Assembly (NCBI GenBank): GCA_016630905.1
Contig: WBMQ01000002.1
Coordinates: 620,001 to 684,000, forward strand
Length of the DNA: 64,000 nucleotides
Direction: 5' to 3'
Source: Capillidium heterosporum
Taxonomy: Eukaryota > Entomophthoromycota > Entomophthoromycetes > Entomophthorales > Capillidiaceae
The position numbers and the translations under genes are program-made. Below the pieces are notes generated by a model, which was not told the DNA's origin, did no database searches, and worked only from the letters and a program-made list of their open reading frames with translations. How positions within the stretch are numbered: position 1 is the first letter of the stretch; each line of letters starts with the position of its first letter. Positions 1 to 9,418 of the stretch are shown here, piece after piece.

Positions 1-635
1 ATATATGGATATTTCAAATTTGATGTAGAGTTTGAATAACTATTTTACTATGTTTGGTACTTTTTCATAATATATTTGCGCAGCTCTTATATAAAGTTTG
101 GTTTTGCTATCTTATTTCAATTTGTTAGTTGTTCTTTTAGAATCCTTATTCTAGATATCAACCAGTATGTTTAAACCAATTCAGCTTTCTAATATATCCT
201 AACATATAGTCAAATAGTAAATGAATATCCTCAAGTATGATATATGAGCAACCTTCTCAGATTCTGAGGAAAATGTTTGAGCCAAGTTCTCAAAAACCCA
301 TAATACCATTTGAAATCAGAGTAGTACTAAATTAAGAGCTAAAGTGTTGATATTTGCGGCTTATATTCTAACTCTGTTTATTATCTGTTCAAGAGCTTCT
401 ATTGAAATGGAAAACTGTATAGTTTATCTTGTACAAGCTTTGTATAAATGAACTGTTAACACTGTAAATGCGATCCATACTTCCTTCCAACCTCAAGTCC
501 ATAGCTACATCCCAAAAATTATATACAAATACTTTTAAAAGCTATACATCGAAACAACACAAGAATTTATTCAGCATCGACATCTCTTTTCAAAACGTTA
601 GGAATAAGTTAGTAAAAGCTTACTGCTAACCTCAC
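1..635. other. left edge, no gene seen
   Basis: AT-rich sequence without a convincing coding exon. The part from about 550 to 635 is the 3' flank of the first 3D-domain gene and is closely matched by the 3' flank of the second copy at about 2100-2183. Confidence 0.5.
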
Positions 636-1214
636 TTAAACCCAGGTACCAGGACTGCAGTTTTGTACTGTATAATCAGCAGAGCCATCCAAGTCCTCAG
701 AATATTTCTGGTAGTTATCGTTGGTGAGAGCGTAGATATCAATATCCGCCTTTCCGGTACAGGTGTGGCAGGTATCACCTACAATGAAGCAACCGTTGTG
801 TTGCTTTTTGTTGGGCATCTTAGTTCCCTTATACTTTTCGATGACGATCTTGGTACCGTACTTCAACGAGTTGGAGGCGACGGAGACGTAAGGGACTAGG
901 AAATTGTCGTTGGATCCTAAAGCACCTTTGACAACCTTGAACTTGGTACAGTTCTCATCCATGGCGTTGACGACTCTACCATCCTTGAGAAGTCCGGAAC
1001 ATTCAGTTTGCAACGAGCTATAGAACTTCTTGGAGACTTTGGCGATGACGCTGCCACTCTCACTCTTGATGGTTGCATCTTGACCGATGGGGAATTCCTT
1101 TTCATTGGCGATCCAGTAGTGGGTCAACTTGGTCTTGGCAGCAGCCACGTACTTGGGGACTAAGAGACCTACTAAAGCAATTAAGGCTACGTTCTTGATA
1201 TTGAGCCCAACCAT
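636..1214 (-). CDS. secreted 3D-domain (double-psi beta-barrel) protein, copy 1
   Basis: Single-exon gene for a 192-residue protein. Residues 1-25 form a signal peptide, so the product should be exported. The mature part looks like a 3D/RlpA-type double-psi beta-barrel: a stretch containing VSVASN and YGTKIVIEKYKG is followed by GDTCHTCTGKADIDIYALT, which carries the spaced aspartates typical of the 3D fold, and six cysteines that could form disulfides. In bacteria this fold is linked to peptidoglycan cleavage; in fungi such proteins are small, secreted and mostly uncharacterised, so no enzymatic role is claimed. The paralogue at 2184-2768 is closely similar over its whole length. The start is the first ATG after a TATA-like element and gives a clean signal peptide. 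Family assignment is by eye; the gene itself is secure. Confidence 0.82.
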   Translation of the reverse strand: MVGLNIKNVALIALVGLLVPKYVAAAKTKLTHYWIANEKEFPIGQDATIKSESGSVIAKVSKKFYSSLQTECSGLLKDGRVVNAMDENCTKFKVVKGALGSNDNFLVPYVSVASNSLKYGTKIVIEKYKGTKMPNKKQHNGCFIVGDTCHTCTGKADIDIYALTNDNYQKYSEDLDGSADYTVQNCSPGTWV

Positions 1215-2183
1215 GTTTGTTTTATTAATTATTGACTTTCTTTTTATTAATTTTGGTGGAATTAAGGCTCTATTTATACTACTTTTTCGCTCTAAATGTC
1301 TTTACCATAAAGGTCACGACTTGTCAGAATTTGGTGTTTGCAATTCTTCGTAACTAAGGTTCCTATTATTAGATATGGTTGAACTAACCGATTCAACAAG
1401 ATTACTCACGCCATTTCTTGATATACCATATTGATGGAATTTCAATAAAAAGGCATATCTTTACTATCAGTGTCCAACTGACTATTGCCAAAGTTAGCAA
1501 TTACGGTATCGTGAAGTGCCCTGCTTTACCGTAAACAGATATGCATTTGACATTTAAAGTAAAGGCATTAACATCAGGGAATTTTTATATCGTATTACAC
1601 CACATGTTAATGTGTATTAAAGTCATAGGTATCGTATGTTGAAACTTTTAAATCCACTCGCACCTCCCAAATCTTGAACTACACCTTGGTAGCGACAGAA
1701 TTTTTTATCAGTACACCAATTATTTCATACTGCTTTGTAGGTCAGAAGCTCGTGGCCACATATAGTGTCGCCAGATGTCTTAAAATAGCTATGGAATTGT
1801 GCAATCACAATATATTGATTAATCTATTGTAAACATGTTGTACCTGAGGATAATTAGATAGTACCAGAACATAACACATAGGGCATTCTAAAGCTTCTAA
1901 TGAGGCATTGACAATTAATCAAAACAGATGAAGTTTTAGTACAAAAAGAACGTCGATTAAACAGCTATAGAATAAAGTATTGGATAAAAGTATATGTACC
2001 ACAGGCTGGAAGGAAATTTTAATAATTTTTGAGTTAATATAAGCAAACATATATGTTTGTAAAGAAGAGCCTGTATACATTTGAAAAATATATAATGCAA
2101 CAGTAAAATATGAATTTATTCAACATCAATATCCCTTTTCAAAACTATAAGAGATATCGAAAAAAGCTACCAATAACTTTAAA
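1215..2183. other. spacer between the two 3D-domain genes
   Basis: Upstream region of copy 1 (to about 1830), homologous to the upstream region of copy 2, then about 270 bases of unmatched AT-rich DNA and the 3' flank of copy 2. No coding exon seen. Confidence 0.5.
1271..1278 (-). promoter_or_regulatory. TATA-like element of 3D gene copy 1
   Basis: On the minus strand TATAAATA lies about 57 bases before the ATG at 1214. The second copy has an element at nearly the same distance inside conserved flanking sequence, which supports a core promoter role. Confidence 0.45.
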
Positions 2184-2768
2184 TTAAACCCATTTGCCAG
2201 GAGTGCAGTTCTGGATGGTGTAGTCGGCACTGCCGTCTAAATCCTCCGAGTACTTTTGATAGTTGGAGTATGTAAAAGCGTAGATGTCGATATCGGTCTT
2301 CCCTGTACAGGTGTGGCAGGTGTCGCTGACGACAAAGCACCCATTGTGTTTCTGACCGTTGGGCATTTTGGTACCTTTGTACTTTTCGATGACTATCTTG
2401 GCACCGTATTTGACAGTGTTGGAGGCGACAGAGACGTAAGGGATTAGGATATTATCGTTGGATCCTAGTGCTCCCTTGACGACTTTGAACTTGGTGCACT
2501 GGTTGTCCACTGCGTTGACAATTCTACCGTCCTTTAACAGTCCTGAACATTCAGTTTCCAACGAGCTGTAGAACTTCTTGGAGACTTTGGCGATTTCCTT
2601 GCCACTTTCATCTTTGACTGAAACTTCCTGCTTGATGGGGAATTCCTTTTCGTCGGCGATCCAGTAATGAGTCAATTTCGTCTTGGTGGCGTCGACGTAC
2701 TTGAGGGTAAGTAAGGTTACCAAAACCAATAGAGCTACGTTCTTAATATTGAGCCCGAACATATCCAA
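2184..2768 (-). CDS. secreted 3D-domain (double-psi beta-barrel) protein, copy 2
   Basis: Single-exon gene for 194 residues. It has an N-terminal hydrophobic signal peptide (to about residue 27) and the same body as copy 1: LTHYWIADEKEFP near the mature N terminus, CSGLLKDGR in the middle and SDTCHTCTGKTDIDIYAFT near the C-terminal third. All six cysteines after the signal peptide and the acidic 3D-type residues are conserved, so both copies look functional. Differences cluster in the signal peptide and in the segment after KEFP, as expected for a secreted protein with relaxed surface positions. Copy 2 has two extra codons at the start (MDM instead of M). Probably a cell-wall or extracellular protein; substrate unknown. 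Confidence 0.82.
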   Translation of the reverse strand: MDMFGLNIKNVALLVLVTLLTLKYVDATKTKLTHYWIADEKEFPIKQEVSVKDESGKEIAKVSKKFYSSLETECSGLLKDGRIVNAVDNQCTKFKVVKGALGSNDNILIPYVSVASNTVKYGAKIVIEKYKGTKMPNGQKHNGCFVVSDTCHTCTGKTDIDIYAFTYSNYQKYSEDLDGSADYTIQNCTPGKWV

Positions 2769-4537
2769 AATTTATTAATTATTTGATATTCTTGAATTAT
2801 AATTAATTTGAGTAGGATTTGGGTCGCTATTTATATTAGCTTTTCGATCTATATGCCTCGAATCCAGCTAGTAGGAGTGCTTAATTAAAGTATATGGGGT
2901 TGTAATTCTCCTTGACTGAGGCTCCTAATAGTATGAAATAGTCGGACCAATTTCATTTTGAGAAGCTTTGAAATCACACTTCTTTGGTCACATTTGTATA
3001 TTGGTGCGCATTAGAGTATAAACCAATTAACCCTTGCTACTGCAAATAATTACTTTTGTTGTGGGTATTTAGCTAATTTGTGGTTTAAGAGGTATCCCTA
3101 TTAGCCTTCTAAATTCCTCGAACCTGGGCGGTTTGACAATATCCTATAACCACCTAAGCCTAAGGCTTGGGTTTGGAGTCTAGAAAATGGATGAAGTTTA
3201 AGGCATGAGATCTAGTAAATTTTCTTATAGCTATTGTCCACCTACTATAATGGTGAATTTTAACAAAATATATATTATCAAAGATAAAGTTCTTACTATA
3301 GCTAATGTTAGAAGGTATTGTATGAAGCCCTGCTATAAAGTAAGCAAAAATGCATTTGTCATTTATAGAAAGATTATTGATAACGGGGTTCCTTTGCATA
3401 GTACTGCACCACATGTTAAAGCTTGTCCAAGTCATGGGTGCTGTAAATTTGGAATTTCGTATCCACTCGCACCTTCCAAATTATAGTTACACTTTGACAG
3501 TATCATAGCCATCCTCTGGAAGCTTGACTATTTCATAATGTTTTCTAAACCGAAAGCTTGTGGCTGCATGCTACGTAACCAAAAATCTTAAAAAGTATAT
3601 AAAGCTGGGCATTCACAATATATTAAAATATACTTTTTAGGATACTATATATCCGAGGGCAATAAAATAGCCACATTTAAATCAATGGAACTTGTCGCTG
3701 AGTATATTCGGAATTTGAATTATGAAAACTCATGTGAAACATAAGTCAGTGATCAGATACCCCCAAGAGTTAGATTGAATCCATCGCTATAGGATGCTGA
3801 AATGAATGCTAAAGTTAAAGCTTTTATTAAGCTTTGAAACTTCCTTTCTATATAAGAATAAATGGCAAGGGCTCAATAGGTTAAGTTTAATCAACATTTA
3901 TATTCGGGGTAGACTAGTTGTATTGGAGGCCATTCCTTAGGTCGAAGTTGGCAGTAAATTTTTGGAAAAGTTGCTGTATATTCTTTTACTATATGCTATC
4001 TATTAGGCCTATTTTACTTCAACTCTGATCAACGGCACTTCTTTGTTTATATAATAGCAAAAGAGTTCACTTTTTCAATAAAGGATATGAGATATTAGCA
4101 GGCATTACAAACGTTTGATCAGTAAAAAGTATAAGGAATATACTCTCTTTGTCAGAAAGTTTTAGCTACTTTAGATAGCGTGCCCTTATAATTTGTTTGC
4201 TCTATTCTAAATATATAGGCTGATTCAGGCCTCTTGTAATTAGGCTTGAAAAACTATAGTTCAAATAGCCTATGCTAATTGTAATTTTAATTTGGCTTAA
4301 ATTTAGCTTGAAATCTGTGCTATATTCTTCTAATAAAGTATGCTTAATGGCACTCACTTTATAGTACCAAACATTTAGACTGTTAAATTTAGATACTGTT
4401 CTTGGGGATAAATATTGGATATATGTGTAAGACACTACAAAAACACTATATATTAACTAAAATATGGCTTTAAGCTAATACATATTTAATAATAATGTAG
4501 AAGAGAATTGAAATGCAAGTGTACGTTTACTTATGAA
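2769..4537. other. non-coding spacer
   Basis: The first about 870 bases are the upstream part of the duplicated unit. The rest, to 4537, is AT-rich. A 77-codon minus-strand ORF at 4202-4435 has no signal peptide, motif or codon bias that would support it. Confidence 0.45.
2829..2837 (-). promoter_or_regulatory. TATA-like element of 3D gene copy 2
   Basis: On the minus strand AATATAAAT lies about 61 bases before the ATG at 2768, matching the position of the element in copy 1. Confidence 0.42.
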
Positions 4538-6205
4538 TTAGTTGTAGTTATCTTCTGCTTCATCCCTGTACCTCTTATCTTCCTTTACCTTGGTAACTTT
4601 TGTACTTTCTTTTTTATCCTCACTTAAGCCCGATTTACTATCTTGATTAGCATTTGATTTGGTAGATGGCTTGATATCGGATGTAGCTTTTGGATCTGAC
4701 TTTGGTTTGGGAGTAGATGGTTTGATATCAGCAGAAGTTGTCGATGGAATGGATGGAGCACTGTCAAAGTTTAACTTGGGTTTAGTATTGCTGTTGGAGT
4801 TATCGGTCTCGTCATCGTGGATGTTCGTTTTATTAATTAGTAAATCAGAGTCGTTAGTATCGCTATTGGGATTGGTTATTGAGTTGATTCCCGTGTCGAT
4901 GCTAGAATTGGTTGTAGCTTTAGTATCTTGATTTTTACTTGGGTTGATGTTTAAGTTTGAGGTATCAGCATCGGCTTCAGTTTTAGGGCTGGTGTCTACG
5001 CCAACATTTCTACTTTCACCTTCGTTAATGTCAAAGCCGAATTCCAAGCCGCTAGTTTTCAAATCTTTGTTATCCTCACTACCGTTATCCTCGCTATTGA
5101 TGGCATTCAACGGAAGACTTTCGATTATTGTAGGCTCAGGGTTCTGAGCAAAGTTGGAGTTGGCATCTGGATTTGAGCCGGAATCTAAGACTTTGAGGTC
5201 GAGCTTTACTCTCGTTTCCTTTTCTGCGCTTGTACTTTCACTCTTTTCATTACTTTTGCCACCACTCAGTAATTCGATATCAGGAAGTAATCGATCGCTG
5301 TTGTCCTTAGTCCTTTTTTCCAAACCTAGATCTAAACTGGCAATGGGTCTCAAATTTACGTTGGCGATATCTCTACTGGTGTCAGCATCACGACTGTCGT
5401 CACTACTCGGTCCGTTTGAGTTGTCAAGGACAATATCTTGGATTATTTCAGGGACACTGTCCACTCGAATTCCAATAACATCATCTTTCCTATCATCTTG
5501 GATAATTTCAGGTCGCCCATTAAGTCGATTACTTTCCTGTCTTCTAGCACCATTGGCATCGACACTGGTGGTAGTTAATCTGTTTATGTTGGTTTCACTT
5601 TCATTATCTTTGGCATTGTCCTGTCGGTTGGAATTGAAATCTACGTTGAGGTCCAGGATCTGCTCGGGCTCTCTATCAAGCTCGAAATTCCTCGCTATAT
5701 CCACATCAAGGTTTCTTATAGGTTCTTCATCCTCCTTCTTTTCCTCATCCCTTTTATGTGAAACTTTAGCATTCTCTTGATTGGGATCCTCAATAATCTG
5801 CAGCTTCTTGCTCTTGCCCTCGCTTGCTCCAACTTTTCTACCTTGGATCCGTTTACTGAGAACTTTGAAGTTGAGTTTAGGTAGACCTGCACCTTCCTTA
5901 GCATCCCCATCTTTTTCATTGTTGTCGTTATCAAGTCCATTGACCCTGTACTTGATTCTTTCGATGCGCGTGGTGATAATCCTCTTCTTCCCGCTCTTGG
6001 AATCAGTAACTTTGTTCTCCAACAGGTCGGATTCGTCCAATGCTTCGTCCAGGTCTAAGAAATCATCGGTGATTGGGTTGTTGGCTAGTAAGTTAGCACT
6101 TTCACCGCGCCTAGGCTTCATTTTCCGTACAAACCTTAGCCTGCCACTTATTAGTTCCATACACAGTACGGCTACAATCAATATGCTGAGTTGGTTGAAT
6201 TTCAT
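4538..6205 (-). CDS. secreted acidic, intrinsically disordered protein
   Basis: Single-exon gene for 555 residues. Residues 1-21 form a clear signal peptide. The next about 130 residues contain basic patches (RFVRKMKPRRG, KRIITTRIERIKYR); the remainder is dominated by Asp, Asn, Ser, Glu and Lys with hardly any hydrophobic core, no cysteines after the signal region and no recognisable domain. Short themes recur (for example PEIIQD twice, and repeated DLN/DLD groups). The C terminus is rich in Ser, Thr, Pro and Lys and ends KRYRDEAEDNYN. Probably an extracellular or wall-matrix protein; charge-rich secreted proteins of this type evolve quickly and carry no transferable function. It lies 1.8 kb from the 3D-domain pair on the same strand but with its own promoter (TATTTATA at 6312-6319 reads TATAAATA on the minus strand). 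Confidence 0.75.
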   Translation of the reverse strand: MKFNQLSILIVAVLCMELISGRLRFVRKMKPRRGESANLLANNPITDDFLDLDEALDESDLLENKVTDSKSGKKRIITTRIERIKYRVNGLDNDNNEKDGDAKEGAGLPKLNFKVLSKRIQGRKVGASEGKSKKLQIIEDPNQENAKVSHKRDEEKKEDEEPIRNLDVDIARNFELDREPEQILDLNVDFNSNRQDNAKDNESETNINRLTTTSVDANGARRQESNRLNGRPEIIQDDRKDDVIGIRVDSVPEIIQDIVLDNSNGPSSDDSRDADTSRDIANVNLRPIASLDLGLEKRTKDNSDRLLPDIELLSGGKSNEKSESTSAEKETRVKLDLKVLDSGSNPDANSNFAQNPEPTIIESLPLNAINSEDNGSEDNKDLKTSGLEFGFDINEGESRNVGVDTSPKTEADADTSNLNINPSKNQDTKATTNSSIDTGINSITNPNSDTNDSDLLINKTNIHDDETDNSNSNTKPKLNFDSAPSIPSTTSADIKPSTPKPKSDPKATSDIKPSTKSNANQDSKSGLSEDKKESTKVTKVKEDKRYRDEAEDNYN

Positions 6206-7324
6206 GATTAGATATATTAGTTAATTAATTAATGCTGTATATTAGAATAGTATTGTAAGTATCGACGTTGGAGATCCAATGAATTGTTGGTATGTTTTTG
6301 GCACATATCTCTATTTATACAAATGTAAGTCTGAACTGATGGTTTTGAATAGTATCGATCAAACTTTACTTTTTCAATTGAGTTTGGTTATAGTAGTGAC
6401 GTTTTGCATATTCCAACCATTTTATTTTAGCAACGGATTTAGTATAAAACTTAATTTCCTTTGCTTTCGAGCCTATGTGTCTTTATATTTTAACGATAGC
6501 AAAGTAGATTCAATAGAGTTTACCGCTTGGATTTCAAATGACTTGTTATTAAATCGATAATAATTGCCTTTTAAACTATTGAAATAGCTATGTAAAAGGC
6601 AGGTGCTTGAACAGACCGTTAATCCCAATATGTTTGCTAGGATACACCGGTTCAAACTGAAACATTTAAAATACACTCTCAATTTAGAAATATACATATG
6701 AAATAAGAACTTCTTTCATTAAAGTGATATATTAAGTATTGGCTGATTGTACTTGATGCGTATTTAGCGAAGGATTACACAACTATGCCACTGAGAAACC
6801 TTTACGAGAAGGGAATAGATTTCTCAAAGTTAACAAAATATGAATAGAATCCGGGTTTTTCAACAAGGCAATAGGATACATTGCATGGGCGATGCTGTTC
6901 TATCTGATATTTAATCAGACAGTTTTATAATAATAGGGTGCTATATGCCAATTTTATATTTACATAGTCTACACTACCAGTAAAATACACATCAAGGTAT
7001 ATAATATTTGGACCTATAGACTACCAATGCATAAAATATAAATTTATTGGAAGTAGAAAGCATGAAGAAATAATGGAGCATTTATTAGTTGGGTAGCTCA
7101 ATAGTAAAGTTGAAGGATACATAGCATCAAAAAATACAGAATAAAAGCAATAAAAATCTAAAATACAAGGCAATGTTGGTAGCAACCTAATTACCGACCT
7201 TAACCTAAATTTGTTTGGAGGATACGAACATCAGAGTTTTCACATAGGCTTAGAACACTAGAGATAGGAGACTGGGACATACACTTGGGAAATCACAATT
7301 AAATGTATGTCTAAAACTTGAAGT
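6206..7324. other. non-coding spacer
   Basis: Promoter of the secreted acidic gene at the left and the 3' flank of the PROPPIN gene at the right. Small ORFs at 6279-6560 and 6473-6697 overlap on opposite strands and show no coding character. Confidence 0.4.
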
Positions 7325-8910
7325 CTAGGACCTATAGAACCTTCGGTAGACATCGCGAGTACAATCTCCACCGACTCTAGGGTCGAAACTTACCCGGTAG
7401 TAGCCCCCATCGGAACAAAGTACTAAAATTACAATAGGTTAGAGCTAATATTTCAAAAAGCAAAGTAGTTGGAGGATTGATGACTTACTAATAAGAGTGT
7501 TAGAATTTGGACCGTTGGCAAAACCGACTTTAGATGCACCTTGGCTGGGTATCCGAAACTGGGCGAAGGATCGCTCGATGGAAAGGTTCTTAGGTAGAAA
7601 CCCTTGAATAAACCCCAAACTAAATTATAAAAGTAAGACTTTATACCTTCAAATACCTAAGGTTACCTGGACTGACGATTACCATTCCCGGTTGAAAATC
7701 TAGATATAAACTGTTAACTTTATCTAAACTGTGTTCAATAAAACTTACGTCTTTTTGGAGTAACTATTGGTAGAGGGAATAGCTGCGTAGCTGGGTGGGT
7801 TGGTAACGTCGGCAGAGTTGAGTTCAGGTGCCAATTTAAATACGTGTACTGTATTTTTGTCGCTGGTTACGGCTAGTAAAGTAGAATCGGCGTTGAAGGC
7901 GATGCTATCGATGGGTTAAATTTTGTATGCTAGTCAATTTTTACCAGAGGACATCAGCATCATCTAGCCCCCTACGTAGTTGCGCCTTGAGTTGACCATT
8001 ACTCGTATCAAAGACTCGGATAATCGTGCCCTATTATAATAGAATATAAATATATATACTTAGGAAACAGGCTATAAGTATATAGCTACCTGAACGCTGG
8101 CCGTTGCTAACAAAGTGCCTTCTGGATTCAATGCAAGGCAAGCTAGCTTGTGGCTGTGTGCATCAATCAACTGGGTTATATGTTTGGAGGCTTTGGCGTA
8201 CGAGTGTACATCGGTATCTACACTATTGGATAAGTCCAAGTGGGCTGGTTCGTTGATATCGGATGAATCGGTCATTTCAGAATCGCTCATGATATCTATT
8301 AGTTGGACATGGCCTCTGGAGAGACCAGGGACTGCCAGTATCGTCCTTTCAGAAGTTGAAGACATTGCCACTAATCCTTTTTCGTTGGTGCTAGTATCAA
8401 AGGTCAACAGTTTCTTAGGGACATCCTTTAACTTGTATATAAAGACTTTGTTCTCTAGAATAACTACGACTCTAAAAATAGATACCTCTTGTTAAAATTT
8501 TAAAAAATTATAGATATTGATTTACCTATCTTTACGCAACATAACATTCTTGACTACTGAGTTGAAGCTCAGTTCTAATATAGCTCGCTTCTTGAAGTCA
8601 TCCCATATGATAGCTTTAGTAGGAGGAAACTTTGGATCACTACCACCACCTACCAACCCTAATAAATTGTATCGGAATAGCATGGAGACGATGCCGATGC
8701 CACTACCACCTTCATCATTTGCAATTTCGAAATCTAGAAAGTTTATAAGCTTATACAATGTTTAATAGCAAAGCTACCTTGCTTTTGTCTCTCCTCCAAC
8801 GGATCTGAATTGTAAATCTTGAAGCCTTTACTAGTTCCTACTGCAAAACAACTGTAGTCTTGATTGAAGTTGTAGTACAATAAAGTTCCGTCGGCAGATC
8901 GGTTGATCAT
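7325..8910 (-). CDS. PROPPIN (Atg18/WIPI family), WIPI3/WIPI4-like
   Basis: Multi-exon gene reconstructed by eye. Exon 1 encodes [19 protein letters not shown] and [12 protein letters not shown]; the next exon has [20 protein letters not shown]; then [37 protein letters not shown] and [17 protein letters not shown], running into [19 protein letters not shown] across a roughly 40-nt intron. The last exons give [19 protein letters not shown] and a tail ending RRFYRS. This is the seven-bladed beta-propeller of PROPPINs, which bind PI3P and PI(3,5)P2 through the RRG motif and act in autophagy and endosomal membrane traffic. LRRG rather than FRRG, and the short tail, point to the WIPI3/4 (Hsv2) branch rather than Atg18 itself. 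The start is the ATG at 8910; the ORF extends upstream without another ATG. About 508 bases separate it from the divergent helicase gene. Confidence 0.85.
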
Positions 8911-9418
8911 ATAGCTATCTATCCTATAGTTGAATCTGGTATGCAGCACCCTTTGTGTCGTATTTCTGTTTGCCGCACTCTCTTTTTGGTAGTTGAAAGC
9001 TGATGTGTATTCTTGGTAATAGAGCGATGTATTTTAAGTTGTGTACAATTTCGTGATCTTTGCTATTTATCTGATTTTGCGTGGTTGTAGGCATTTTACC
9101 AAGCTTATAAATGATATCATTTCTAGTGCTTAGCCTATTTAACTCGAAACTAGCTTGTTTATAATTAGTATAGTGCTGTATGCAAATACTTATAAAAGTA
9201 GTCTATAGAAGCATGCACCAGATACTCTGCTAAATCCAAACAAAGTTGTAAGTTTAGTTGATGGTGACAATTCATGGAATGAATCAAATTTTTGAAAGTT
9301 TAGAATCAAAAGCTTTCATCAAAAATTACATTTTCGATTACGTGGTCCAAACTTTTATCACCTTTTATCGACACAGATATCAACATCACTGCCGAAGCTT
9401 ATCGAACTGAAACTTACG
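8911..9418. promoter_or_regulatory. divergent intergenic promoter region (PROPPIN / helicase)
   Basis: About 500 bases lie between two genes transcribed away from each other, so both promoters must lie here. No strong TATA box or recurring motif was found. Confidence 0.4.

Larger units (their letters stand above)
550..3640. repeat. direct tandem duplication of gene plus promoter
   Basis: Two units in the same orientation, about 550-1830 and 2100-3640. Similarity is not limited to the two coding regions. The 3' flanks match (GAATTTATTCA followed by CTTTTCAAAAC), the 5' leaders match, and so does far-upstream DNA: CACCACATGTTAA, CCACTCGCACCT and TCACAATATATT occur in the same order in both units, near 1600-1816 and 3409-3624. 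The upstream parts have diverged by indels, so the duplication is not recent. Confidence 0.75.

Noticed and set aside
663-899. Plus-strand ORF over the first 3D-domain gene
   Set aside because: Antisense shadow of a strongly coding minus-strand gene; its product has no features.
3160-3486. Overlapping ORFs on both strands
   Set aside because: They lie in the duplicated upstream region and the corresponding region of the other unit is not open.
4659-6224. Several long plus-strand ORFs over the acidic secreted gene
   Set aside because: They arise because the low-complexity coding strand lacks stops on its complement; the minus-strand frame alone has a signal peptide and a single uninterrupted reading.
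8115-8495. 126-codon plus-strand ORF
   Set aside because: Antisense to a PROPPIN exon.
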